A DNA stretch of 64,000 nucleotides, taken from assembly GCF_000213655.1 (NCBI RefSeq), contig NC_015554.1, forward strand, positions 248,001 through 312,000, written 5' to 3'. Made by a program: the position numbers and the translations under genes. Under the pieces are notes generated by a model. The model ran no database searches. It had not been told where the DNA came from and saw only the letters and a list, made by a program, of their open reading frames with translations. The stretch's first letter is position 1. The number at the start of each line of letters is the position of its first letter. This document shows positions 18,105 through 27,288 of this stretch, piece after piece. The stretch comes from Alteromonas naphthalenivorans. GTDB lineage: Bacteria; Pseudomonadota; Gammaproteobacteria; Enterobacterales; Alteromonadaceae.

Positions 18105-19622
18105 ATGATTTACGCAAATCCAGGAAGTGAAGGTTCAGTACTCAGTTTCAAAGAAAGTTATGGTAATTTTATCGGTGGTGAGTGGGTTGCGCCAGTTAAG
18201 GGCGAATACTTTATTACTACGTCTCCTGTCGATGGTAGTGATATAGCCAAAATTCCACGCTCTACTGCAGAAGATATTGAGCTAGCCATTGATGCTGCTC
18301 ATGCTGCCAAAAAAGGGTGGGCGGATACGTCAGTCGCTGAACGCTCGAACATTCTGTTAAAAATAGCCGATCGTATTGAAGCTAATCTTGAAATGCTCGC
18401 GGTTGCAGAAACATGGGATAACGGTAAGGCCGTGCGTGAAACACTTAACGCTGACGTCCCATTAGCCGCTGACCACTTCCGTTATTATGCTGGCTGTATA
18501 CGTAGCCAAGAAGGTACTATCGGCGAAATTGATAAGAACACAGTGGCTTATCACTTCCACGAACCATACGGTGTAGTAGGGCAAATCATTCCATGGAACT
18601 TCCCACTACTTATGGCGGCATGGAAACTCGCACCGGCTATCGTGACCGGTAACGTAGTGGTGTTAAAACCTGCAGAACAAACGCCAGTGTCTATTTTGGT
18701 TTTTGCTGAGCTTATTCAAGACTTGCTGCCGCCAGGCGTGCTCAATATTGTTAATGGTTTTGGTGCAGAAGCGGGGCAAGCGCTTGCTACAAGCACCCGA
18801 ATTGCGAAAATCGCCTTTACTGGCTCTACACCAGTAGGTGAACATATTCTTCGTTGCGCGGCTGAAAATCTTATTCCATCTACGGTTGAACTAGGCGGTA
18901 AGTCGCCGAACCTTTTCTTTCCCGATATTATGGATCACGAGCCGGAATTTATTGATAAATGTGCCGAAGGTTTAGTACTTGGTTACTTTAACCAAGGTGA
19001 AGTATGTACTTGCCCATCTCGTGCGGTTATTCATGAAGATATCTACGATGCCTTCATGGATAAAGTGATTGAAAAAATTCACAAAATTAAGCGTGGCAAC
19101 CCGCTTGATACCGAGACCATGGTAGGTGCGCAAGCGTCTAGTGAACAATTTGATAAAATCCTTAAGTACATTGATATCGGCAAATCAGAAGGCGCTGAAG
19201 TTGTCACCGGTGGTGAAAAAGAACAGTTACCAGGTTTAGATAAAGGCTATTACATTCAGCCCACCATATTGAAAGGGCACAACCAAATGCGTGTGTTCCA
19301 AGAAGAAATTTTTGGCCCAGTAATCGCGGTGCAAACCTTTAAAACCGAAGAAGAAGCGATTGAAATTGCAAACAACACCAGCTTTGGTTTAGGCGCAGGG
19401 TTATGGAGCAGAGATGCAAATATCGCCTTTAGAGTAGGCCGAGCTATTGAAGCTGGACGCGTGTGGACTAACTGTTATCACCTATATCCTGCCCATGCTG
19501 CATTTGGTGGTTATAAAAAATCGGGCATAGGCCGCGAAACTCATAAAATGATGATGGACCACTATCAGCAGACTAAAAACTTGCTGGTAAGTTACGACAT
19601 CAATCCACTTGGTTTCTTTTAA
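18105..19622 (+). CDS. exaC: NAD-dependent aldehyde dehydrogenase (ExaC/AcoD type)
   Basis: A 505-residue class of normal family length, closely resembling acetaldehyde dehydrogenases of the ExaC/AcoD group: [19 protein letters not shown], the GSTPVGE cofactor loop, VELGGKSPN with the catalytic Glu, and [11 protein letters not shown] with catalytic C301. It oxidises the aldehyde made by the quinoprotein alcohol dehydrogenase to the acid, with NAD in the cytoplasm. AAAGGTG precedes the ATG. A promoter box lies upstream and a hairpin directly after. The symbol is assigned by similarity and context. Confidence 0.9.
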   Translation: MIYANPGSEGSVLSFKESYGNFIGGEWVAPVKGEYFITTSPVDGSDIAKIPRSTAEDIELAIDAAHAAKKGWADTSVAERSNILLKIADRIEANLEMLAVAETWDNGKAVRETLNADVPLAADHFRYYAGCIRSQEGTIGEIDKNTVAYHFHEPYGVVGQIIPWNFPLLMAAWKLAPAIVTGNVVVLKPAEQTPVSILVFAELIQDLLPPGVLNIVNGFGAEAGQALATSTRIAKIAFTGSTPVGEHILRCAAENLIPSTVELGGKSPNLFFPDIMDHEPEFIDKCAEGLVLGYFNQGEVCTCPSRAVIHEDIYDAFMDKVIEKIHKIKRGNPLDTETMVGAQASSEQFDKILKYIDIGKSEGAEVVTGGEKEQLPGLDKGYYIQPTILKGHNQMRVFQEEIFGPVIAVQTFKTEEEAIEIANNTSFGLGAGLWSRDANIAFRVGRAIEAGRVWTNCYHLYPAHAAFGGYKKSGIGRETHKMMMDHYQQTKNLLVSYDINPLGFF

Positions 19623-19633
19623 TTAAGTGGGAA

Positions 19634-19658
19634 GGCAGCACTTGTGTGCTGCCTATTT
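19634..19658 (+). terminator. terminator after aldehyde dehydrogenase
   Basis: GGCAGCAC and GTGCTGCC pair perfectly around TTGT, followed by TATTTCTTT. It lies between the dehydrogenase stop and the probable ATG of the next gene. It argues against the GTG at 19627 as the downstream start and may only attenuate, as the next ATG is 10 bases away. Confidence 0.65.
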
Positions 19659-19662
19659 CTTT

Positions 19663-21753
19663 ATGTTTAAAGCGCTTTTATTCCTTTTTGCTACGATAAT
19701 CTCCATATCATTAGCTCATGCGCAATCAGATGCCACTGAGATCCCCGAAGACGTACATCAATTATTCCCTACCGCTACCCGTGTAGGCACTGCGCACACT
19801 GACATTAACGTAATACCGGTTTATCAATTGCAACAATTACTGGGCTACGTGTTTGAATCAAAAGACTTTGTCGACTTTATCGGTTTCTCCGGTAAACCAG
19901 TCAATGTGTTAATTGGACTGGACACCCAAGGTAATTTTGCCGATCTGGCCATAAAAAAACACAGCGAACCCATTTTTTTGCATGGATTAGGTGAGCAGTC
20001 GTTAAGAGATTTTATCGCGCAATACAAAAGCCACAATGTGAAAGAACGTTTCGTGGTGGGTGGAAAAAGCCATGTGGGCAAAAATGCGACCTACTTTGAT
20101 GGGGTGACAAAAGCCACGGTGTCGGTACTGGTAATAAACGATACTATTGTTACCTCTGCATTGGCGGTAGCGCGGGCCAAATTAGATGGTTTTGTATTGC
20201 CCAGCACACGCATTATTAATCCTGATTATTTTGAAACTCTCACCTTTGAGCAACTAGTTACGGCCGGTTATATCCAAAAACAAACCATTTACCGTAGTGA
20301 AATAGATGACCTTCCTACTGAAGTTATCGACGCGGCAAATGCTTTTACCGACCCTCAAAAGTCAATATTTTCCGAGCACTTTTTCGGCTTTCTCAGTTTA
20401 CCTATTGTGGGGAAAAACCTATTACGGGAAGAGGAATATCTTAGGCTTCAAGAAAGCTTAAAACCTGGCGAAGTGGCCTTGCTAGTCTTGAATACTCAAG
20501 GATTTAGTTTCGTTAGTGATGAGTTTATTCCTCAAACCGCGCCAGAGTTTTTTCGCCTCTCGCAATCCGCATTTACGATTGATGCTAGAGACTTAGATTT
20601 TTATAGCTTTTACGATCCTAGTTTTAAGCAATCGATGCCAGAATTTGAAACCATAAAAGTACTTAGGATTAAATCACAAGGTGGGCTGTCCCTCGACCAA
20701 GAAATGACGGTCTCGATTAGTTTGCCCTTTAGCCCTCGGTTTATGGAGCAAGATGAGCACCTGTTTAACCACACGTTTTTATTACCTGACGCACTATTCA
20801 TGGAAAACCCAGAAGCGCAACAAAGTGCTAGTGTGCCGCTTTGGCAGCAGTTGTGGCAAAGCAGGTGGTTGGAACTCAGTATTACGCTTGTTTACTTAGT
20901 TGCGCTGTCGTTGTTCTTTGGTTTCCAACGCAAGCTAATGAAATATACGCGCATGGTGCATGTTGTTAGAGGGGCATCATTGCTCTTTGTCTTGTTTTTT
21001 ATCGGCTTCTACGCGCAAGGGCAATTGTCGGTCGTTAATATTTATACATTGCTACTAGATTTAGCCGATGGTTTTTCTATTGAAGTCTATTTGCTCGACC
21101 CTGTTATTTTTGTGTTGTGGTGCTTTGTGTTTGTGTCGCTATTTATTGTAGGGCGAGGGCTTTATTGCGGCTGGTTATGCCCATTTGGAGCGCTTCAGGA
21201 AATTATGGCAATTGTTGCACAAAAGTTAAAAATAAGGCAGATTCGAATAAAGCCAAAGCATCATAAATATGCGCAAAAACTTAAGTATGTCGTGCTGGTT
21301 GGTTTAGTTGCAACATCGTTTTACTCATTAACATTGGCCGAGAAATTAGCAGAAGTTGAGCCATTTAAAACCTCGATCACGCTCCATTTTGCACGCTATT
21401 GGCCGTTCGTACTCTATGCGCTTTTACTATTAGGATTAAGTTTAAAAATTCACAAAGTATATTGTCGCTACCTTTGCCCGTTGGGTGCTGGATTAGCTGT
21501 TTTAGGCCGCTTCCCTTTAGTTAAGCTTTTAGAGCGTCGTAAAGAATGTGGTAGTCCATGCCAACTCTGTAAGCAGAAAAAATGCGGTATAGATGCCATC
21601 GAACAAGATGGCAGTATTGATTATGCTGAATGTGTGCAGTGCTTTGAATGTGTAGTGACGTTAGATAATCCTAACCTATGCAAAATTGATAAATATAAGA
21701 AAAATAAGGTGCAAACACGTGTCAAAAACTTCCATCCTGTCCGCGCTGAGTAA
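19663..21753 (+). CDS. NosR/NapH-like iron-sulfur membrane protein
   Basis: About 696 residues from the ATG chosen because a signal peptide (FKALLFLFATIISISLAHA) follows at once. The periplasmic part resembles the FMN-binding region of NosR (GKPVNVLIGLDTQGNFADL). Then come several membrane helices, CGWLCP and CRYLCP motifs (near residues 500 and 600) and C-terminal 4Fe-4S cysteine sets (CQLCKQKKCGIDAI, then CVQCFEC). NosR-type proteins carry electrons between the quinone pool and periplasmic proteins. Here, between an aldehyde dehydrogenase and a FIST sensor protein, it may link alcohol oxidation to redox sensing (inference). Confidence 0.85.
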   Translation: MFKALLFLFATIISISLAHAQSDATEIPEDVHQLFPTATRVGTAHTDINVIPVYQLQQLLGYVFESKDFVDFIGFSGKPVNVLIGLDTQGNFADLAIKKHSEPIFLHGLGEQSLRDFIAQYKSHNVKERFVVGGKSHVGKNATYFDGVTKATVSVLVINDTIVTSALAVARAKLDGFVLPSTRIINPDYFETLTFEQLVTAGYIQKQTIYRSEIDDLPTEVIDAANAFTDPQKSIFSEHFFGFLSLPIVGKNLLREEEYLRLQESLKPGEVALLVLNTQGFSFVSDEFIPQTAPEFFRLSQSAFTIDARDLDFYSFYDPSFKQSMPEFETIKVLRIKSQGGLSLDQEMTVSISLPFSPRFMEQDEHLFNHTFLLPDALFMENPEAQQSASVPLWQQLWQSRWLELSITLVYLVALSLFFGFQRKLMKYTRMVHVVRGASLLFVLFFIGFYAQGQLSVVNIYTLLLDLADGFSIEVYLLDPVIFVLWCFVFVSLFIVGRGLYCGWLCPFGALQEIMAIVAQKLKIRQIRIKPKHHKYAQKLKYVVLVGLVATSFYSLTLAEKLAEVEPFKTSITLHFARYWPFVLYALLLLGLSLKIHKVYCRYLCPLGAGLAVLGRFPLVKLLERRKECGSPCQLCKQKKCGIDAIEQDGSIDYAECVQCFECVVTLDNPNLCKIDKYKKNKVQTRVKNFHPVRAE

Positions 21754-22894
21754 GCCTGCCAGTCAGTCAGCGTCCGCTGTATATGCGGCGGCAGACGCGT
21801 GTCATGACGTTGCCAGTGAAATTCTATCTAAAACGACTTTAGATGAAATAGAACTGGTACTTTTTCATACTTCAACGTCGTTCGATTTAGATGAAGTCGC
21901 GCATAATATGACATCGCTGTTTGTCAATGTGCCCACGGTCGGTTGCACTAGTGCCGGAGAGTTCAATAAAAACGGGTATTGTACCGAAAGCTTAGTTGTT
22001 GTTGCTTTCTTAAAGCATGATTTTTCCATAGCTACCGCGTTAGTTTCAAACGTAGATAAAATTAATTTTGACGAAGCCCATGACATTGCAAGTGGATTGC
22101 GCCATACCTTGCAGGCAAGAGATAAACGGTACGATACCAATCAGCACTTTGTCATTTCTGTGCTAGACGGGCTAACCCGACACGAAGAACATTTTTTAGA
22201 GACCTTTGCCACAGCGTTCGGCAATATTCCTCATTTAGGCGGCAGTGCTGGTGACGATTTAAAACTTGAAGCCACCTATGTTTTTTATCAGGGGAAATTT
22301 CATCAAAACGCAGCAGTGTTAATGTTGATAGGAACCGGTAAAGCGTTCTCTGTTTTTTCTGTCGATCATATCGACTCGCCAGTGTCTAAGTTGGTGGTAA
22401 CCAAAGCTGATCCAGAGTCTCGTACGGTTTACGAGATTAACGGCGAACCCGCTGCGCAATACTATGCAAGTTTGCTTGGGTTAAAGGCTTCTGATCTAAC
22501 CCCAGATGTGTTTTCAGTATTCCCATTGGCGGTACTAGTAGGGGATAGGTATTTTATCCGCTCAATACAAAAAGTAGATTTGGCCACCAACGCTATAACG
22601 TTTTACTGTGCGGTTGATATCGGCATTATTCTTACCTTTGTGCAACTTGGTGATTGTATCGATGTTCTAGAGAACAAGTTAGAAACGCTAACTCAGGAGT
22701 TAGGAGAGGCCGAATTTGTGTATACCTGTGATTGCTTTTTGCGGCGTTTAGAAATTGAACAAAACAAAAAAGAATCTGAAATTCAGCGATTGCAGCAAAA
22801 ATATCATGTAGGCGGGTTTAATGCTTATGGCGAACATATTCATTCGGTGCATTTAAACCAGACCTTCACGGGGGTGTACTTTGCTAAAAACTGA
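21719..22894 (+). CDS. FIST N/C domain signalling protein
   Basis: About 391 residues. The GTG at 21719 is chosen because AAGGT lies 8 bases upstream; the gene then overlaps the NosR-like gene by 35 bases. FIST_N covers about residues 30-215 (VPTVGCTSAGEF, then LGGSAGDDL) and FIST_C about 230-385 (FPLAVLVGDRYFIRS, then GGFNAYGEH). FIST domains are thought to bind small ligands, perhaps amino acids, and feed kinases or cyclases. It overlaps the hybrid kinase gene by 14 bases, so the FIST protein is probably that kinase's sensory partner. Confidence 0.88.
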   Translation: MSKTSILSALSKPASQSASAVYAAADACHDVASEILSKTTLDEIELVLFHTSTSFDLDEVAHNMTSLFVNVPTVGCTSAGEFNKNGYCTESLVVVAFLKHDFSIATALVSNVDKINFDEAHDIASGLRHTLQARDKRYDTNQHFVISVLDGLTRHEEHFLETFATAFGNIPHLGGSAGDDLKLEATYVFYQGKFHQNAAVLMLIGTGKAFSVFSVDHIDSPVSKLVVTKADPESRTVYEINGEPAAQYYASLLGLKASDLTPDVFSVFPLAVLVGDRYFIRSIQKVDLATNAITFYCAVDIGIILTFVQLGDCIDVLENKLETLTQELGEAEFVYTCDCFLRRLEIEQNKKESEIQRLQQKYHVGGFNAYGEHIHSVHLNQTFTGVYFAKN

Positions 22895-25484
22895 GCAGCA
22901 CCAAACCATTGACTCTCAAAGTAATGAAGAGAACCTAGCGCGTAATAAGAATGAAGCGTTCCCAGAGATTGAAGAGGATAAAACGCACGAGGAAACTGAA
23001 CTAGAGAAGCTACGTCGCGAACTCACACGCCAAATCGATGAAAATGAAAAGCTTGAAAAGATTAACGCTGCGCTTATGTATCGTATCGAAGAAGGTGGAT
23101 TCAATCACCATAGTTACCGGGCCTTTGAACATGCCGTGCAGTTATCTGAAAAAGTAAACGAGAAAACCGAAGCATTGCAAATCGTGCTGCAGAAGTTAGA
23201 AAAGTCGAATACTGAAATTGCACGCGCTAATCAAGAAACTAATCAACTCAAGCTGCGCCTAAATGACGCTATCGAAAGTATCAACCAAGCGATGGTATTG
23301 CTCGATAGTAGAGGGGCAGTGGTTTATTTCAATCGGCATTTTGTAACTGTTTGGGACAACTATTCAGTTACGCCAAAGATTGGTGATCATTATTATGATA
23401 TTACTCAACTTGCCAAGCATTTAGGGATTATCCGCCGTGTGCTTCCCCCTGACTCCGAAGGCCGAGTTATCTATCAACTGTCTAATAGCCGGTGGTATCA
23501 ACTGACTATTCGCCGTACTCAAGAAGGCGGGAAAGTTATCTTGTTTAACGATATCACTGAAGTGAAGTTAAATGAGTCAAATCGGTATGAGCAAGTAATA
23601 AAAGAGAAAAACAAACTGCTACAAAGTCTTATTGATAATGTTGATGTTGGTATCTTGCTTATTAACCAAGAGGGTGGCGTTGCCTTTTGGAACAATACGT
23701 TTATAACCCAATCTAATTTGTCGAAGCAGGCAATGTTTGATTGTAAGAATATTTATTCTCTGCAAATGCATGCTGACTGGAGCGGTTTAAACCTTGAGAA
23801 AGGTGGTGACACCACTCAAATTATTAACGAAAACTTGGTAGTCGATAGGCGAATTACTCTGCTTCCTGAAGGAAACACCCTGTGTACTTTTACCAATGTG
23901 ACGTCTCAGCATCAGTATGCGGAAACCTTGAAGCAGAACGAAAGTTGGATCCGCATGATTACCGATAATGTGCCCGCACTTATCGCCTATATCGGCACAG
24001 ATAAAAACTTCTTATACACCAACAAGGGTTATCGAGATTGGTATGGGCTAGGAGAAGAACCCTTGTACGGCGTAGCGATGGAACAAAGCCACCTTAAACA
24101 CGTCTATCCTCGTCTTATTCATTATGTAGAGCGAGTAAATAAAGGAGAGGTGGTTAGTTTTCAAAGTGAAGAAACTAACGCAAAAGGTGAAATCGGATTC
24201 TTACAAAAAGTCTATCTACCCCATTTCAACGATAAGAATGAAATAGAAGGGCATTTTGTTCTTGCTACTGATGTGTCACACCAAGTAAGAAGTAAACAAC
24301 AGCTACAAGCAGCGAAAGACCAGCTAGAGTCAAATGTAGAAAAGCGTACTCGAGAACTCAATCACGCAAATATTGCGCTGCAAGAAGCGATGAATTCAAA
24401 GAGCAAATTCTTAGCGGCCATTAGTCATGACTTAATGCAGCCTTTAAGTGCGGCTATTTTATTTAATGAGTCTTTAAGAGACCAAGTACAAGCATCTGCT
24501 GAACCAATAGTAAGTGCCTTAGATAACTCACTATCCGACTTAAACAGCCTAATCCGTACTCTGATTGAGACATCGAAATTAGACGCGGGTGTGGTGCAAC
24601 CTGACAAAAAGCGAGAGGATGCACTCCCATTGCTAACGCAGTTAGCTGAGGAGTTCAGCCACATCAGTCACGACTATGAAGTAAATTTTCGTTATAAATT
24701 CCAAGACGCTATTGTGCATACCGATTTAAGTTTGCTGTCACGAATTCTTCGTAATTTACTAAGTAATGCCATGAAATACGGTGCAAAAGGGAAAGTGCTT
24801 TTTGTGGCAAGGACGAAAGGCAACCATCTTCGCATCAGTATATTCGACCAAGGGGTTGGAATAAGCCAAGCCGATCAAGCTGTAATCTTCAAAGAATTTA
24901 GTCGATTGGAAAATGACTTTAACTATTCTTACAGTTTAGGACTTGGGCTTTATATCGTTGATAAAATGAGTCGTCTACTAGAGCATGATATCAACGTTAT
25001 ATCTACGCAAGGGGTAGGATCTTGTTTTACTTTAACGGTGCCCCTTGCATCTATTCAAGACATTGAGCACGAGGCTTCGTTTGATGCGGTACCTCAAGAT
25101 AGCTTGCCTGATAACCTTTTAGATAAACAAATTTGGCATATCGACAATGACACCAATATGCGGATAGCCATGCAGACGCTATTCGAAAATTGGGGTGTGG
25201 AAGTGGTTACGTTTTCAGGTTTTGCACAATGCATGGCGGTGATGGACCATTGCTTTGACGAGTGTGATTTGCTTATTGTCGATTATCATTTAGATGACGG
25301 AGAGAACGGGTTAGAAATTGCGAAGCATATTAAGCAAACCATGCCGGCTATGCCCATTATGCTGTGTACGGCCAATCATTCTAAAGCGCTAGAAAATGAA
25401 TTAGAAGGGACAAATATACAGCTGTTGCACAAGCCGATTAATTCACTACGCTTGAAACAAGCACTTAAATCGGCTGTTTCTTAA
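22881..25484 (+). CDS. PAS hybrid histidine kinase (ErcS-like)
   Basis: 867 residues, TTG start with GGGGGTG upstream, overlapping the FIST gene. No membrane helices are seen. In order: N-terminal coiled coil (to about 130), two or three PAS-like modules (about 130-470), another coiled coil, HisKA with H516 in AAISHDLMQPL, HATPase (NLLSNAMKYGAKG, FDQGVGIS, SLGLGLYIV), and a C-terminal receiver (D801 in LLIVDYHLDDGENG). It resembles the cytoplasmic ErcS-type kinases of Pseudomonas ethanol oxidation regulation. The convergent LuxR-type regulator may be its output. Confidence 0.88.
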   Translation: MLKTEQHQTIDSQSNEENLARNKNEAFPEIEEDKTHEETELEKLRRELTRQIDENEKLEKINAALMYRIEEGGFNHHSYRAFEHAVQLSEKVNEKTEALQIVLQKLEKSNTEIARANQETNQLKLRLNDAIESINQAMVLLDSRGAVVYFNRHFVTVWDNYSVTPKIGDHYYDITQLAKHLGIIRRVLPPDSEGRVIYQLSNSRWYQLTIRRTQEGGKVILFNDITEVKLNESNRYEQVIKEKNKLLQSLIDNVDVGILLINQEGGVAFWNNTFITQSNLSKQAMFDCKNIYSLQMHADWSGLNLEKGGDTTQIINENLVVDRRITLLPEGNTLCTFTNVTSQHQYAETLKQNESWIRMITDNVPALIAYIGTDKNFLYTNKGYRDWYGLGEEPLYGVAMEQSHLKHVYPRLIHYVERVNKGEVVSFQSEETNAKGEIGFLQKVYLPHFNDKNEIEGHFVLATDVSHQVRSKQQLQAAKDQLESNVEKRTRELNHANIALQEAMNSKSKFLAAISHDLMQPLSAAILFNESLRDQVQASAEPIVSALDNSLSDLNSLIRTLIETSKLDAGVVQPDKKREDALPLLTQLAEEFSHISHDYEVNFRYKFQDAIVHTDLSLLSRILRNLLSNAMKYGAKGKVLFVARTKGNHLRISIFDQGVGISQADQAVIFKEFSRLENDFNYSYSLGLGLYIVDKMSRLLEHDINVISTQGVGSCFTLTVPLASIQDIEHEASFDAVPQDSLPDNLLDKQIWHIDNDTNMRIAMQTLFENWGVEVVTFSGFAQCMAVMDHCFDECDLLIVDYHLDDGENGLEIAKHIKQTMPAMPIMLCTANHSKALENELEGTNIQLLHKPINSLRLKQALKSAVS

Positions 25485-25548
25485 GTACTATTCGCATAAA
25501 CCCATAGGGGGAGGACACTAGGCACAACACATATATGCTGTGTACGTA

Positions 25549-26208
25549 TTAGTTAAATACGTACTGATTAAAATCGATATTGGCAGCGCTAGCTACCACT
25601 TTAACTCGATTGCTTGCCCCTAATTTCTTCAAAATAGATGAGACGTGTGATTTCACGGTTGTTTCTGAAATATTGAGCTCATAAGCGATAACTTTATTAG
25701 CTAAACCCTGGGTTAAATATTTCAAAACCGCTAATTCTTTTCTGGTTAACGAGCGAATTTGATCAAGAGAAATAGCGTCTTCTTTTTTCACTCGGTTTCT
25801 TGTCGATGATGTACGTAAAATTTCAGAAGGAAGGCATACATTACCCTCAAAAATAGACTCCACTGACGTGGCAATTTCTTCTATTTTACTACTCTTTGAT
25901 ATGAATCCTACTGCACCATAAGAAATGGTTTGCAGAATGTTGTGCTTTTCCGTTTCCGCCGAGATGATAACGACAGGAAGGTTAGGGTGCTGATTCCGAA
26001 TTTCAAGTAAGCCATTGAGCCCGCAGGTTTCTGGCATATTTAAATCTAGCATCACAAGATCGAAAGCAGCATCAGCTTCGAGTACCTCAAGCGCTTCAGA
26101 GAGTGAATTAGCTTCAATGGTTTGAGAGTCGGGAAATTTTTTGCCTAATATCGTCACCATGGCGTGACGAAAAATAGGGTGATCGTCAATGATAAGAATT
26201 CTTTGCAT
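25549..26208 (-). CDS. LuxR-type response regulator (ErbR/ErdR-like)
   Basis: 219 residues: receiver with DD at 8-9 and phosphorylated D55 (LVMLDLNMPE), Lys in GFISKSSK, then a LuxR helix-turn-helix (LTRKELAVLKYLTQGLANKV, then IAYELNISETTVKSHVSSIL). It is convergent with the hybrid kinase gene 64 bases away. By domain and neighbourhood it resembles regulators of the Pseudomonas quinoprotein ethanol system (AgmR/ErbR, ErdR). It is a candidate binder of the promoter boxes. No box precedes its own gene. Confidence 0.9.
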   Translation of the reverse strand: MQRILIIDDHPIFRHAMVTILGKKFPDSQTIEANSLSEALEVLEADAAFDLVMLDLNMPETCGLNGLLEIRNQHPNLPVVIISAETEKHNILQTISYGAVGFISKSSKIEEIATSVESIFEGNVCLPSEILRTSSTRNRVKKEDAISLDQIRSLTRKELAVLKYLTQGLANKVIAYELNISETTVKSHVSSILKKLGASNRVKVVASAANIDFNQYVFN

Positions 26209-26360
26209 ACTATTACTACCCTCGGCTTAGTAAGTACCCAAATGCACTCACACAATACGTAATCTACCGCTATGTTTGTTAAATTTATTTTAACAAAATA
26301 GTTACAATGTGGGCAAGCAAATACGACCGAAGTCTTATAACAAAAAAGCCTTAAAATTCA

Positions 26361-27191
26361 TCATAAATTGCTTAAAAGCGCTTTACGCTTTTGTTCGTAT
26401 TCTTCTTCAGTAATTAACCCCTCTTTTCTAAGCTTTTCAAGGGTTTTGAATCTTTCTATTAGCGGATCTTCATTCGGTTTTAATGCTTCCTTAACAATGT
26501 CGGGCGACAGTGGCGTTTTATGTAACTCTGCTACGTTTACAGTGACCCAATCAGTTCTAGTAGGCTTCATGGTTACACCCGATAAAGTGAACGCTAGCTT
26601 TTCATTGAAAGGGAATTTTGATACTACTCTTTCACCATAATTAAAGTCGTATTCAACAAGCCCTTGGTTAGTGGGGTCGTAGGCCATTTCGTAGGCGCTG
26701 TTTGCTACTCGATTGTGTTCACCAATGATGAGATTAAGTAGGCCTTCGTTGAAAAATGCTCTACCTGCTATAAAGTAAGTTTGTTTTTTTAGTCCTCCTA
26801 GGGTTCTTTTTTCTTTCGCCAAGGAAAATAATATATCTTGATGAGGCTTTGCTTTTTTTAGGCCTATGCTTAAATACTTCGCGAGGTTGTTTTGTTGTTT
26901 CTCTGTAAATAGAGGTTCAGTTGTACTTTTATTTTTTATTATTTTTATACTAGATAAAAATTTTAATATGTCTTGTTCATCTATCTCGACTGGTTGAGAA
27001 GTTAGATTTTCGGTTAATTCACTCTCTGCGATGTCGCCATTTTTTAATTTTTTCCCATCAATATTGTTGTCTTGTATTTTAATAAGAGAATTTTCACTTT
27101 CACGCCATAAAATAGTATCTGATGAAAATGATGGCGTGGAGAAAAATACCATGATAATAATCACTTGAATTCTTAACATTAATCTCATCAT
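26361..27191 (-). CDS. exported protein with C-terminal SHOCT-like segment
   Basis: 276 residues with a signal peptide (LMLRIQVIIIMVFFSTPSFS). The last 34 residues (ERFKTLEKLRKEGLITEEEY, then EQKRKALLSNL) match the SHOCT short C-terminal motif, which often mediates oligomerisation. The body is unrecognised; it contains an LSIGLKKAKPHQDILFSLAK helix and a beta-rich part ending TRTDWVTVNVAEL. Base composition at its 5' end is more AT-rich than its neighbours. It may be a lipid- or membrane-associated periplasmic protein; the function is unknown. Confidence 0.65.
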   Translation of the reverse strand: MMRLMLRIQVIIIMVFFSTPSFSSDTILWRESENSLIKIQDNNIDGKKLKNGDIAESELTENLTSQPVEIDEQDILKFLSSIKIIKNKSTTEPLFTEKQQNNLAKYLSIGLKKAKPHQDILFSLAKEKRTLGGLKKQTYFIAGRAFFNEGLLNLIIGEHNRVANSAYEMAYDPTNQGLVEYDFNYGERVVSKFPFNEKLAFTLSGVTMKPTRTDWVTVNVAELHKTPLSPDIVKEALKPNEDPLIERFKTLEKLRKEGLITEEEYEQKRKALLSNL

Positions 27192-27249
27192 AATTTAGTA
27201 CCAAGTAAATATAAGCTTCGTTTAAAATTACTTACTCTTAAAAAACATC

Positions 27250-27277
27250 TAAATAAGGAGCAGAATTGCTCCCTATT
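27250..27277. terminator. bidirectional hairpin after porin gene
   Basis: AGGAGCA and TGCTCCC-type arms with flanking AAATA/TATTT form a stem with loop GAAT. It lies 12 bases downstream of the minus-strand porin stop, with T-rich sequence on either strand. Confidence 0.65.
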
Positions 27278-27288
27278 TGAGTCGAGAG

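Noticed and set aside
19627..19662. Upstream GTG start for the NosR-like protein
   Set aside because: It would put a terminator hairpin inside the coding region and 12 residues before the signal peptide.
25501..25516. Possible further copy of the TCCTCC/GGAGGA box (CCCATAGGGGGAGG)
   Set aside because: The left arm does not match, and it lies between convergent genes with no promoter to serve.
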